From the IMG/VR virus record IMGVR_UViG_3300034109_000282, positions 1 through 34,080 of that record: a DNA stretch of 34,080 bases, one strand, 5' to 3'. This DNA is from a virus. Under the pieces are notes generated by a model, which worked only from the letters and a program-made list of their open reading frames with translations, searched no databases and was not told where the DNA came from. Below are positions 21,934 to 29,580 of this stretch, one piece after another. Position 1 is the first letter of the stretch; every line of letters starts with the position of its first letter. A program made the position numbers and the translations under genes.

Positions 21934-22677
21934 TTATTTGTCCTTAGTTACATAATACATAAATGATCCTGAGTCACGGTGTATCATCTGCGTCCAGTAA
22001 ACTAACTGGTCGTCGTCGGTACAGTCCGCGATCTCACGTGCGAGCCCTCTCACGTTACGCCTCACCTTGGCCATCATCGAGTCGGCGTCGACTTCATAGC
22101 CTACGTGGTGCACTAACAGTGAACAGGTCTCTAATGTCAGCCCCTGCTGTTCTATCGACCATGTGATCTGTTCGTGTGCAGCACCCTTGAAAGCAAAGTC
22201 TTTCTTGTTACGAAACACCCTCGTCTGTGGATGATGGTATCTCATAACATTAGTATTGCCTTCGTGCTTCGGTTGTACTCCAACACATCCGCACACAAGC
22301 CCGCCAACACCGGCGGGGTAAATCGTCAAGTCGTCAAACCAATTATGCTGGTGAGTTAGCAGACGGTCGTCGGCGTCTATCCACATGACCCACCCGCGAG
22401 AACAGAGACCAATGCAAAGGTTGCGAAGATTCCCGAAGTGCAAATCTTGCCACTGCGTTTCGTAGTAACGAACAACGGTGCCGTTGTTAAGTGTTATCTT
22501 TTTACGTTCTACAACCTCTGAATTGTCGCCCTGTTCATTCCAAAGCACGACCACCTCGCAGCCGCTAGGTAGCGTTGCAATCATCTGCATGACGTGGTGT
22601 GCTTCGCTCTTGTGTGCTATGCAGGCGAAACTGACGTCTACCTGTTTAGGCTCTGAGCTTTGGTTCGTTGCCGACAT
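21934..22677 (-). CDS. Glycosyltransferase family 2, inside the tail module
   Basis: 247 aa. GWVMWIDADDRLLTHQHNW (residues 95-113) contains the DADD metal-binding motif (101-104). It is preceded by WQDLHFGNLRNLCIGLCSRG, the usual family 2 stretch before DxD, and followed by RVFRNKKDFAFKGAAHEQI, also typical. The N-terminus is SFACIAHKSEAHHVMQMIATLP. I start at ATG 22677; TTG 22686 is also in frame. It overlaps the small gene upstream by 32 bases and ends two bases before the tail protein start. Likely it glycosylates a virion protein, given co-expression with tail genes, or a host surface polymer. Confidence 0.8.
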   Translation of the reverse strand: MSATNQSSEPKQVDVSFACIAHKSEAHHVMQMIATLPSGCEVVVLWNEQGDNSEVVERKKITLNNGTVVRYYETQWQDLHFGNLRNLCIGLCSRGWVMWIDADDRLLTHQHNWFDDLTIYPAGVGGLVCGCVGVQPKHEGNTNVMRYHHPQTRVFRNKKDFAFKGAAHEQITWSIEQQGLTLETCSLLVHHVGYEVDADSMMAKVRRNVRGLAREIADCTDDDQLVYWTQMIHRDSGSFMYYVTKDK

Positions 22678-22885
22678 ATAGAACAACTTTCGCTTGTGAT
22701 GGTTCGTTTAAGAATTGACCGATGATGATCTCCTGAACATCACGAACAAAGAATTCCTGCACGGTCGTACTAGTCACATCGCGTGGCCTGTGATCCGTGA
22801 ACAGATCCGAGTCGACCCTGACGTCGATGTCACCATAGACGCTGTGGATCTGGCGAAGATGCTTCATCAGTTCAGATACAGTCAT
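22646..22885 (-). CDS. Small unknown protein between connector and glycosyltransferase
   Basis: 79 aa, starting MTVSELMKHLRQIHSVYGDIDVRVDSD. ATG 22885 overlaps the upstream stop (ATGA). The first third, SELMKHLRQI...YGDIDVRV, resembles short phage proteins with a helix then a beta strand, of unknown role. The 3' end overlaps the glycosyltransferase gene by 32 bases. Confidence 0.65.
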   Translation of the reverse strand: MTVSELMKHLRQIHSVYGDIDVRVDSDLFTDHRPRDVTSTTVQEFFVRDVQEIIIGQFLNEPSQAKVVLYVGNEPKLRA

Positions 22886-23355
22886 GCTTGCTGGAGATAA
22901 GATATAGTTACTTCGTACAACAGTCCCACCTTGTCCGACTTGTCGTCGACGTAGCCTGTCACGTTGCCCGTTTCGATGCTGTGCAGTGTTACAGTATAAC
23001 CTGCACTGGTGACGTCTGAATAAGGGAGCGTAGCTTCGACAGCGTCCATAGCCTTATCTATTTTCTCGCTGAGTTGCCCGTGCATGATGGTAGCAGTGCC
23101 AAGTTCCTGTGAGTCAAGGCTGTTCTTCTGGACTGCGTAGATGCCCAGCAGTAAACGACGTATTGAGGTGCGGAATCCCGACTCCGTGTTCAGAGGTGTT
23201 AACGTGTCGCTGATGATGTTAACGTAAACGTTCGCCTTGGTATTAGACAGGGCCGTTTCTTTGGTGAATACGTTGATGACGTTGAAGGTCTTATCGTCAG
23301 ACAGTTTGTCCTTGACAAGATCCAACGCCATAGCGTACTTCGATGTGGTGCTCAT
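22882..23355 (-). CDS. Probable tail terminator or tail completion protein
   Basis: 157 aa. Position after the gp10/gpG-like gene and before the tail tube fits the tail terminator of siphoviruses (lambda gpU-like). The sequence is alpha/beta (KVGLLYEVTISYLQQA at the end is a strand pair typical of this fold). ATG 23355 lies in ATGA overlap with GAGG upstream. No motif confirms it. Confidence 0.6.
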   Translation of the reverse strand: MSTTSKYAMALDLVKDKLSDDKTFNVINVFTKETALSNTKANVYVNIISDTLTPLNTESGFRTSIRRLLLGIYAVQKNSLDSQELGTATIMHGQLSEKIDKAMDAVEATLPYSDVTSAGYTVTLHSIETGNVTGYVDDKSDKVGLLYEVTISYLQQA

Positions 23356-23900
23356 GACGAAGCCTCGGCTAGTTTACGTAGCATTATGTCGATGATACGG
23401 GGAAACGTTGTTGTCTGGAAAGACTCAAAAGCAGGGCGAATGTATGGCCTTGCTGGAATCGTTATAGTATGGGGTTTGGTTACTGGCAAATCACCACCCT
23501 TGGCTTTTGATACAAATTTGGCCAGTCCATCATCACCTATAAAGTAAGGCGTTCCCCCTGGATGGTTTATAGTGCCACCGTATTCATGAATGCGAGCGTA
23601 TGGTATGACGTTTAAGTCGATTTCAAGAATGAAGGTGTACGTGCTGCCACTTTCAACATACCGCGATTTGTTGCCCTTGGCCCTGTATACTGTGGCAGCC
23701 TTGAACAGGTTGCCACTTACCAGCTGCAAAGTGCTCCCTTGCGGCTTGCGTGGGTACTTCGGGTTGCGGTTTGTCTCGCCGTAGTTCTTCGAAATGTCTA
23801 CAGCAAGGGCAGTCTGCATCCGTTGTGGATCCAATGCGTCCTTGGCCGCTGCAGGCAAGCCCATTAGAATTAAACGTACATATTCGTCAACACTAATCAC
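23352..23900 (-). CDS. HK97 gp10/gpG-like head-tail completion protein
   Basis: 182 aa. IPYARIHEYGGTI (about residues 96-108) and ITIPARPYIRPAFE (about 144-157) are the two landmark segments of the virion morphogenesis/gp10-type family. It joins the connector to the tail. I use GTG 23900, in GTGA overlap with the connector gene and with AGGG upstream; TTG 23906 is too close to that site. Confidence 0.8.
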   Translation of the reverse strand: MISVDEYVRLILMGLPAAAKDALDPQRMQTALAVDISKNYGETNRNPKYPRKPQGSTLQLVSGNLFKAATVYRAKGNKSRYVESGSTYTFILEIDLNVIPYARIHEYGGTINHPGGTPYFIGDDGLAKFVSKAKGGDLPVTKPHTITIPARPYIRPAFESFQTTTFPRIIDIMLRKLAEASS

Positions 23901-24475
23901 AGCCAAGCCCTAACAATATACGGTGCCAGCCGTGCACGGAATCGGTTTGTCAGGTCACGATAGACGGTCGTTACTGTCGTGCCGCCCTCTGACGAAGCCA
24001 CCGACTGAAGTCCGATCCTGTTTTCACGCCCTGAGTAATCAGTGTTTTTGAATAACTCCACGACCATTTCCGAGCAAACACTTTTAATATCAGCAGGTGC
24101 AGTGGCGTCTGTATAACCGACCGTAAGATTTGCACGCCACAGAACGTAGTTAAGACCTTCGTCATAGTACACCTGATATACACCGTCTGCTTTCACTACG
24201 ATAGCACCTGTGGCTGTTGTCCAGGTTGCATCGTCGACGTGTTCCTTATACTGCAGTGATGTCAATGTAACAGGCACGGTGTACGGTAGGATATAGGTCT
24301 GCATCCTGTTCCCTACGAAGTCCAGCGCTACGGTCTCGGTTTCGATAGGTTGTTTGCAGATGCCCTTGATAATAGAGCCAGCCTGCAGGATGAAACCAAG
24401 GATGCGCGTGTCTTGCGTGCTGTCTCCGATGTTGAGATAGCTTGTTTTAATATCAGAGACAGTGACTAATGCCAT
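23897..24475 (-). CDS. Head-tail connector protein (gp6-like)
   Basis: 192 aa. The helical N-terminus (VSDIKTSYLNIGDSTQDTRILGFILQAGSIIKGICKQPIE) and the following LPYTVPVTLTSLQY and LTVGYTDATAPADIKSVCSEMVVELFKN match the head-tail adaptor family, where a beta domain is inserted in a helical bundle. ATG 24475 directly follows the endolysin stop with GGGG upstream. It docks under the portal. Confidence 0.8.
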   Translation of the reverse strand: MALVTVSDIKTSYLNIGDSTQDTRILGFILQAGSIIKGICKQPIETETVALDFVGNRMQTYILPYTVPVTLTSLQYKEHVDDATWTTATGAIVVKADGVYQVYYDEGLNYVLWRANLTVGYTDATAPADIKSVCSEMVVELFKNTDYSGRENRIGLQSVASSEGGTTVTTVYRDLTNRFRARLAPYIVRAWL

Positions 24476-24937
24476 TTACTTAATCCCCACAACGTCAAAA
24501 ATTGCCTGGTCGGTTTCGTTCAAATCACTTGAAAAACGTGTTGATAAAATTAGGTCTTTCTTGTACAAAGTTACGCACACCTTATCCGACTGGTTACCAC
24601 CGAGAAGATACACGCTGTCACCCTTCTCGCCTGTGTAGAAACCGACGTGGTGGCCGCCCTTGCGTTTCAAGACAACAACACAGCCGTACTGCATCGGTAC
24701 CTCTCGCCCCCACTTCAGCCATGACTTGGCTGCAGCGGATCGTGTGATGGCGTAGCCAGCTTTGGCGAAAACCCAGTTCACAAACGACGAACACCAAGGC
24801 ACCTCGTCTGCTTTGGCTTTCAACGTAGTTAAGGCGTGGTATTCTAGGATCCTCGGAGTGTGCGACGAGATGCCAGTGATTTCCTTGATGCCCTTTTCAC
24901 CTTCGGCAATCTTTAGCCAGCTGTACTTGTTAGACAT
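24476..24937 (-). CDS. Endolysin, CHAP/NlpC-like amidase (TIGR02594-type)
   Basis: 153 aa. VPWCSSFVNWVFAKAGY (Cys49), GGHHVGFYTGE (His96 and His97) and LLGGNQSDKV (Asn115) are the catalytic Cys-His-Asn set and context of papain-like peptidoglycan amidases/peptidases of this family. The N-terminal KIAEGEKGIKEI...TPRILEYH is also typical. No signal peptide, so a holin is needed to reach the wall; two membrane proteins lie upstream at 26304-26928. It is placed between head and connector genes, which is not the usual lysis position. Confidence 0.88.
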   Translation of the reverse strand: MSNKYSWLKIAEGEKGIKEITGISSHTPRILEYHALTTLKAKADEVPWCSSFVNWVFAKAGYAITRSAAAKSWLKWGREVPMQYGCVVVLKRKGGHHVGFYTGEKGDSVYLLGGNQSDKVCVTLYKKDLILSTRFSSDLNETDQAIFDVVGIK

Positions 24938-25220
24938 CTAATTGGTTTCCCTTCGATGTTTTGTAGGATTGCCAGGCCATTTCTTCGAACAACCTTGTCC
25001 GTTCTTCGTTGTGGTCTTGCCCTGTGGCGGCCTCGAAAGCGTGGTACCATTCGTGCAAGAACGTCTTGAGTTGAGTTTCTATAGTAGTCAGCCGGCCGTC
25101 TACGTGGGTTGCTATGCGGATGGTGTGTTTCTCAGCGTCGCACTCGCCATAGGCACCGCGCATCTTGCACATCCGCACACGCCATGTGTGGCCTCCGAGT
25201 TTGAACGACGTGGGGATCAT
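24930..25220 (-). CDS. Small HExxH metalloprotein (putative zinc metallopeptidase)
   Basis: 96 aa. LKTFLHEWYHAFEAATG carries HEWYH (H56, E57, H60), the zinc-binding and catalytic motif of gluzincin-like and SprT/ImmA-like peptidases. A third ligand may be Glu73 or Glu79-80 in NEERTRLFEEMAW. The N-terminal part is beta-rich with two Cys (C18, C27). ATGA overlap with the phosphoesterase gene and GGAG upstream. It lies directly before the endolysin. Possible roles are cleavage of a host regulator or a virion protein; the substrate is unknown. Confidence 0.75.
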   Translation of the reverse strand: MIPTSFKLGGHTWRVRMCKMRGAYGECDAEKHTIRIATHVDGRLTTIETQLKTFLHEWYHAFEAATGQDHNEERTRLFEEMAWQSYKTSKGNQLDV

Positions 25221-26287
25221 CTCACTTCTCCGTCAATTATCATCTTGTTATAAACTGTGAAACGTCCCGAGTCCTGAAGGTCGACAAGAGCGAACCCGTG
25301 ATTCCAGCCGTTACGAGCCGCGTAGAAAGGGTTTAAGTCGCACAGGCACCCAACAGACCACCCTGCTATGAAAGACCCGTCTAAGGGCCTGCGAATCATG
25401 TCCGTGGACGTTCTATGCACGTGACCCACTAGGATATTGTCGAGAGCCTTCATTCGGTAGTTTCGCCCTGGTGTTACACCACCCCCACCAAACCACTCAT
25501 GACCGTGATCTATCCACAGCTGGCCAGCCTGCATCTTACCGCGTTTTGATACCCACTCGATGCCGAGTTCACGTAGTTTCAAAAACTCCTCGAGGTAAAC
25601 GGTGCCGATTAGTTCCTTCGCCTTACGTGCAAGGTAGCGCTGGTATCTTTCTTCGTGGTTGCCCTCACGGTAGACGATCCGTACGTTGTCCCCAAAGAAA
25701 GCCCTTAGGTGTTTCAGCATGGCGATGGCAACATCGAGCTCCCACTTCCACGACCGTTTCCCTTCAACCTTTTCGTGATCGCTCAGGTTGTAGACGTCCA
25801 ACATATCGCCGTTTAATACGAGCGTGTCTATGCCCTCATCACGGAGTGTTTCTATTGCCGTCCAATATGCGCCGTAGAAATTACCGGCTGCGTCTTTGCG
25901 TAGGTCATGGAATGGCCAGTGTGCATCCGAGATGATGCCTATCTTACCAGGTCGTATTTCGCATACTTCGTCATCACGTAGTTCGCCTGCTATGGCATCG
26001 TCGAAGGGAACCGCCCCATATTCGGTAGGTGGGGCCTCGGCTGTTCGCAGTTTCTTGAGTGCTTCAGCTTCGCGTTCGTGAACGCTGGCAAGGGCTGACT
26101 TGGCTTTGGCGACCTTGGTAGCCATCAGCTCAGGGTTCTCAGCAGCGAAGGCATGTGCGTTCTTGATTTCAGCGCCGCGTATTATGCCACCCTTAATCTG
26201 GGATTTCTTCATACGAGCCGCACGGTAATCTTCTATGATTTCCCGTACGGCATCGTACTCTACATCTGACAGGCGTAAACGCGGCAT
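25217..26287 (-). CDS. Calcineurin-like metallophosphoesterase
   Basis: 356 aa. All metal-binding motifs are in order: GIISDAHWPFH (D121, H123), LVLNGDMLD (D161), REGNHEERY (N210, H211), IDHGHEW (H261, H263) and LVGHVHR (H289, H291). Residues 1-110 form a helical region with a possible helix-turn-helix (VREIIEDYRAARMKKSQI). Such enzymes hydrolyse phosphodiesters or phosphomonoesters, including nucleic acid ends or cyclic nucleotides; the substrate here is not evident. ATG 26287 has AGGG upstream. It overlaps the metallopeptidase gene (ATGA). Confidence 0.92.
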   Translation of the reverse strand: MPRLRLSDVEYDAVREIIEDYRAARMKKSQIKGGIIRGAEIKNAHAFAAENPELMATKVAKAKSALASVHEREAEALKKLRTAEAPPTEYGAVPFDDAIAGELRDDEVCEIRPGKIGIISDAHWPFHDLRKDAAGNFYGAYWTAIETLRDEGIDTLVLNGDMLDVYNLSDHEKVEGKRSWKWELDVAIAMLKHLRAFFGDNVRIVYREGNHEERYQRYLARKAKELIGTVYLEEFLKLRELGIEWVSKRGKMQAGQLWIDHGHEWFGGGGVTPGRNYRMKALDNILVGHVHRTSTDMIRRPLDGSFIAGWSVGCLCDLNPFYAARNGWNHGFALVDLQDSGRFTVYNKMIIDGEVR

Positions 26288-26303
26288 GTCTGGCCCTGTC
26301 TAT

Positions 26304-26660
26304 TTACTTGGAATCTTCAGCGAAAAAACCGATGATGAAGATAGCGACCGCAGTGATCGCTTCCTGTGGGATAGTGTAACCAGTAACCGAGTTCACCACA
26401 AGGGCGATGGCAGACACGACGCCTGCAACGGTTGTTTTCCAGTTCTTCATGAGAAGACCTCGGGAGATAGTGAATAAGTGAGGTATCAGTCGCAACATAA
26501 TCCACCCATTGTGGATTTTATCAACAATGTTAGTGCTCGGCTGTTCTTCAGCATCGACGACAGGCAACGGCTGAACAGGTCGTATTTTCTGGAATACGTT
26601 CGGCCGTTCTATGCGCCTCGGAAGTACCTTTGTAATTATCGGGTCTTCACTTAGTGACAC
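26304..26660 (-). CDS. Holin-like membrane protein with possible dual start
   Basis: The supported core is 48 aa from ATG 26450 (GAGGT seven bases upstream): MKNWKTTVAGVVSAIALVVNSVTGYTIPQEAITAVAIFIIGFFAEDSK, two short hydrophobic segments with a polar turn and charged tail, typical of small holins. The frame stays open upstream for 70 codons to GTG 26660, which overlaps the upstream gene by 14 bases, giving 118 aa with a Pro-rich soluble part (VLPRRIERPNVFQKIRPVQPLPVVDAEEQPS). Without this extension there would be a 200-base gap in a tightly packed operon. The long form lacks a ribosome site. A holin and antiholin pair is possible. Confidence 0.6.
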   Translation of the reverse strand: MSLSEDPIITKVLPRRIERPNVFQKIRPVQPLPVVDAEEQPSTNIVDKIHNGWIMLRLIPHLFTISRGLLMKNWKTTVAGVVSAIALVVNSVTGYTIPQEAITAVAIFIIGFFAEDSK

Positions 26661-26928
26661 GCTTGTAAACTTTCTTTGCAGCAGGCTGCACATTCGTTCG
26701 TTCTTCTAATCTTACCAGCCGCTCGATTATCTCAACAATGCGCTGTGTTATTAGCTCATCTGATTTTTTAAGAGCAATGATTTCGTTGGTTGTATTGCTC
26801 ATCACTTCGTGCATGGCAATCACGTTGTCACGTGTTTCGCGGAAATCATTTACTAGCGTCTTAACCCAGAAGCCGATGATGGCTAGCATTGTGCTCATGA
26901 TGATGCCGAACATAGTCTCTACGGTCAT
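26647..26928 (-). CDS. Membrane-anchored coiled-coil protein (lysis-associated)
   Basis: 93 aa. N-terminal transmembrane helix (about 4-26, ETMFGIIMSTMLAIIGFWVKTL) followed by a long coiled coil (RETRDNVIAMHEVMSNTTNEIIALKKSDELITQRIVEIIERLVRLEERTN) and a basic end. This layout is seen in phage XhlA-like or spanin-like lysis accessory proteins, although classic XhlA has the membrane helix at the C-terminus. A strong GGAGGTGAGG precedes ATG 26928. Confidence 0.7.
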   Translation of the reverse strand: MTVETMFGIIMSTMLAIIGFWVKTLVNDFRETRDNVIAMHEVMSNTTNEIIALKKSDELITQRIVEIIERLVRLEERTNVQPAAKKVYKRVTK

Positions 26929-27185
26929 GCCTCACCTCCAAACAACGGCGGCGCTGGCTTTGGTACGAATGGTATCATTGGCAAGTCTTTAATCCATAGG
27001 AACTCTGGGTTAGCGCAATACGCCACTTCCTGCGCAGAGATAATCCAGTTATCCTCGATGTCGTGTATAGGATTGAAATAGCTATCCTGCAAGAACACCT
27101 GACCACGCAATGAGTCCGCTTGCTCTGGTGTTAGCTTGGCGCAGTAGTTAATTAGCTCTGTTACTGGAATCTGTGAAAGTATCAT
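26925..27185 (-). CDS. Small unknown protein after the fibre-like gene
   Basis: 86 aa (MILSQIPVTELINYCAKLTPEQADSLRG...). ATG 27185 and the stop both make ATGA overlaps. The C-terminus is Pro-rich and ends PPLFGGEA. The DNWIISAQEVAYCANPEFLWIKDLP stretch is conserved-looking. It may be a fibre-assembly or virion accessory protein, given its place between the fibre-like gene and the lysis genes. Confidence 0.65.
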   Translation of the reverse strand: MILSQIPVTELINYCAKLTPEQADSLRGQVFLQDSYFNPIHDIEDNWIISAQEVAYCANPEFLWIKDLPMIPFVPKPAPPLFGGEA

Positions 27186-28018
27186 ACCTGTCTTCCGAGT
27201 GAAGTTTGGTAGCGTTGAACGATGTTGTAGAGGTTAGTTGCGTCGGTGTCTGTCAGGCCGTCGCCGATCGTGGCGAAGGCACATTGCTTGTCGCTATACA
27301 ATACTGCTTGGTATCCACCCAACGTAACATTAGCCCTTGCACCTAAATAGAGATTAAAAGCAGTTATAAAACTTGTGTTTACAGTTGTTAAAGTAGCTTC
27401 TGAATTAGTATTTAACCATATTTTTCTATCATTGTTAGCCCGTGTCGATGCTAACCAATAACCGGAAGCGTTGTTAGTTGTTGTATAATTTAATACTGTA
27501 TTAACGTCACCTGCGGCGTAATTAGCGGCAGATCTTAATTGCACAAAGTCATTGCCACCGTATTGCTTTGATACACCTAATTCGCAACTCGTTGTTGCCG
27601 TAGATGAAGTACGGGAATAATACGATAGGTGCAAATTTATATTTGTCAAGGAAATAGACGGCACAAGAAAAGTATCGGCATAGGCATTGTTAGCATTCCC
27701 TACTGACCCATTTGACGAATGCGTCCACCCACCAAAGAATGACAATCTAAACGCCGCATCCGCATCGCGCGGGTCTTTAAGGTTAAACTTATGCGTCGTC
27801 GCCGTCCCACCCACGAACGGGTATATGGCTTTCATCTTCGTCCAGAGCTGGGCATTCTTCAGCCCACGCACAAGCTCAATAACAGCACGTTGCTGTCGTG
27901 ATGACTTGATACCAGCTGCATCTAGGAAAGCCCACGCATCGCGCTCTTCAGGTATGACCGTTAGCCCCTTTGGATTACGCAATGAAAGCAGGTTATATCG
28001 TGCTGATCTTACGCTCAC
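27182..28018 (-). CDS. Tail- or head-fibre-like protein with lectin-like domain
   Basis: 278 aa. The segment MKAIYPFVGGTATTHKFNLKDPRDADAAFRLSFFGGWTHSSNG (about 62-104) is one I recall from receptor-binding-type proteins of phages of Bacteroidota. The rest is beta-rich with repeated Ser/Thr/Asn and ends GDGLTDTDATNLYNIVQRYQTSLGRQV, the typical end of this group. A concanavalin-like sugar-binding fold is likely. It starts at GTG 28018 in a GTGA overlap. It may bind host surface glycans. Its location among head-proximal genes leaves head fibre versus tail fibre open. Confidence 0.7.
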   Translation of the reverse strand: MSVRSARYNLLSLRNPKGLTVIPEERDAWAFLDAAGIKSSRQQRAVIELVRGLKNAQLWTKMKAIYPFVGGTATTHKFNLKDPRDADAAFRLSFFGGWTHSSNGSVGNANNAYADTFLVPSISLTNINLHLSYYSRTSSTATTSCELGVSKQYGGNDFVQLRSAANYAAGDVNTVLNYTTTNNASGYWLASTRANNDRKIWLNTNSEATLTTVNTSFITAFNLYLGARANVTLGGYQAVLYSDKQCAFATIGDGLTDTDATNLYNIVQRYQTSLGRQV

Positions 28019-28356
28019 GTTGTAAGCTCACAACCAAAAGCAGAGAACGAAATAGACGTAGCATTGGATGACCGCACCGTGATGACGTCAGTAGCCGCAA
28101 GCGTTATGCCTAGCACTAGCGTTGTCGAGTCGTTGGCATTGACCGTCACGTCGTATGCTATGTAATGCTGGTTTGCAATAGATGCACCCGCAGGTCTGAC
28201 AGCCACGCGGTACGTGTACGCGGTCGATGTGATGTTTGCTATGGTAATGCACGACACCACCGTCTCGGTTGAAGATGGTACGGTATATAGGTCGGTTGCG
28301 TTCGTGTTAGCTGGGCAGGATTGGCCTAGCACTTTATAGACTTGTCCGCTTGGCAT
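28015..28356 (-). CDS. Small beta-rich structural protein
   Basis: 113 aa (PSGQVYKVLGQSCPANTNATDLYTVPSSTETVVSCITIANITSTAYTYRVAVRP...). Ser/Thr/Ala-rich with alternating strands; likely a beta-sandwich virion protein. ATG 28356 is in TAATG overlap with GGGGG upstream. Proteins of this look accompany fibre genes in other phages. Exact role unknown. Confidence 0.65.
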   Translation of the reverse strand: MPSGQVYKVLGQSCPANTNATDLYTVPSSTETVVSCITIANITSTAYTYRVAVRPAGASIANQHYIAYDVTVNANDSTTLVLGITLAATDVITVRSSNATSISFSAFGCELTT

Positions 28357-28592
28357 TATGCCCCCATTAAAAGAAAAGGATGCAACGGCGTAACAGTACT
28401 ACCACCACCAGAAGGCACAGCCCACGTCTGGTCACCACGCAAAAACGTCGTGCTATCAGCCGTACCAGTAGCGAGCCGTGCGGTTGCTACCGTTCCGGTC
28501 GTAATGTCGCTAGCGTCTATGTTGATCTCGTCACCGCTTTGCAGTTCCTGAATCTGACCAGACGCTAGGACTAATGGTTTCTTGACTGCCAT
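28356..28592 (-). CDS. Short fibre-like protein
   Basis: 78 aa. SDITTGTVATARLATGTADSTTFLRGDQTWAVPSGGG is the familiar repeat-and-end motif (..TFLRGDGTW..) of phage tail fibres, here without the rest of a long fibre. ATG 28592 has only a weak ribosome site. It could be a stump of a larger fibre or an adaptor. It is followed at once by the beta-rich protein at 28356. Confidence 0.65.
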   Translation of the reverse strand: MAVKKPLVLASGQIQELQSGDEINIDASDITTGTVATARLATGTADSTTFLRGDQTWAVPSGGGSTVTPLHPFLLMGA

Positions 28593-28595
28593 AAA

Positions 28596-29105
28596 TTAGG
28601 CCAGCGTGATAGGTTGCTGTTCTTCAAAGTTGATCTCGGTTGCTGACAGAGCGATGCCGATCTCTTGTGAGATATAGGTTGCTGTTGTCGGAGCCGTTGC
28701 AGATGCAGCGCCCGCCGTCGCTCCGCTCAAATAATAAGCAGCGCCGGGTGTCAAACCTGTGAGTCCTGTAATCGTACCATCGAGGTACACAGTTGCGTTG
28801 TTAGGTGATGTCGAGTTTGTCAAAACAAAGCCGATAGCACGACGTCCGTTGCTTGCGTCTGCCTTGCGTGCCTTGATTGTGCCGCCATCGTTGAACAGAT
28901 TTACGAGGTTGCCAGCCGATAGGTTCTCGGTAGTCGCTGCAACCTTAACAGTAGCCCCAATACCTGTTGGCAATACTGAATTGTCCAGCTTGCCCGATCC
29001 GTCGAGAGCTACAATCTTGCCCGCTTCCGTTGCGCCTGAAGATGATACTGTACCTTCAACTTCTGCAAGCTGCCCCGCGTTATTTTTGATATACTTTTCT
29101 GCCAT
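28596..29105 (-). CDS. Head fibre or decoration-like protein
   Basis: 169 aa. The start MAEKYIKNNAGQLAEVEGTVSSSGATEAGKIVALDGSGKLDNSVLPTGIG links a short virion-binding head to a beta domain rich in Gly/Thr/Ala (TVYLDGTITGLTGLTPGAAYYLSGATAGAAS). The LDNSVLPT element is common in phage fibre proteins. Position after the capsid genes suggests attachment to the head, but a tail fibre cannot be excluded. Confidence 0.65.
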   Translation of the reverse strand: MAEKYIKNNAGQLAEVEGTVSSSGATEAGKIVALDGSGKLDNSVLPTGIGATVKVAATTENLSAGNLVNLFNDGGTIKARKADASNGRRAIGFVLTNSTSPNNATVYLDGTITGLTGLTPGAAYYLSGATAGAASATAPTTATYISQEIGIALSATEINFEEQQPITLA

Positions 29106-29106
29106 G

Positions 29107-29580
29107 TTACACCGTTTGAATGATTGTGTCTATGTCAATTAGTAGTTTCGTCGCTGTTAAGGCCTTGCCTACGTGAACTACGATAGCGCCGTTCGTTGGC
29201 ACCGTCTGTGTTAGTGTTCCGTTGGTGCCCAGGTAAACCGTTCCCTTCGTCCAGTTCCAGTTGGCATCTGTCAAGATACCGGAGATCTTAATGGTCACGT
29301 TCGCCCCTGAGCTTGCGGCCGTGTATACGATGCCCACAACCTGTGCATTAGCAAGCGTGTTGTTGCTGGCGTACACAGCCTGCCCCGAGGAGTTTGTAGT
29401 AACAGCACGAAGTGCAGACAGGTTTTCGCCAGCGACCAGTGTGAGGTCATCAGAGATAGGCACGAGCCCACCTGATGCCACGTCCAACGTAATCGTTGAC
29501 TGATCAACGTTCAGCTTTACATCTTCGTCTGCAATGTTCAGGCTAATCGTCGACTGGTCTACGTTTATCGTGGTGCTCAC
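29107..29580 (-). CDS. Decoration or fibre-like protein with internal repeat
   Basis: 157 aa. The N-terminus repeats an 8-residue core: TINVDQSTISLNI (about 4-16) and KLNVDQSTITLDV (about 22-34). The remainder (LTLVAGENLSALRAVTTNSSGQAVYAS..VVGIVYTAASSGANVTIKISG..LGTNGTLTQT) is a beta fold like small capsid decoration proteins, and resembles the neighbour at 28596-29105. Start is GTG 29580, GTGA-overlapped, with GAGGTG upstream. Probably surface exposed on the virion. Confidence 0.65.
   Translation of the reverse strand: MSTTINVDQSTISLNIADEDVKLNVDQSTITLDVASGGLVPISDDLTLVAGENLSALRAVTTNSSGQAVYASNNTLANAQVVGIVYTAASSGANVTIKISGILTDANWNWTKGTVYLGTNGTLTQTVPTNGAIVVHVGKALTATKLLIDIDTIIQTV

Noticed and set aside
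26499-26517. Inverted repeat AATCCAC-N5-GTGGATT
   Set aside because: 7 bp only and inside the possible N-terminal extension of the holin frame; no regulatory context.
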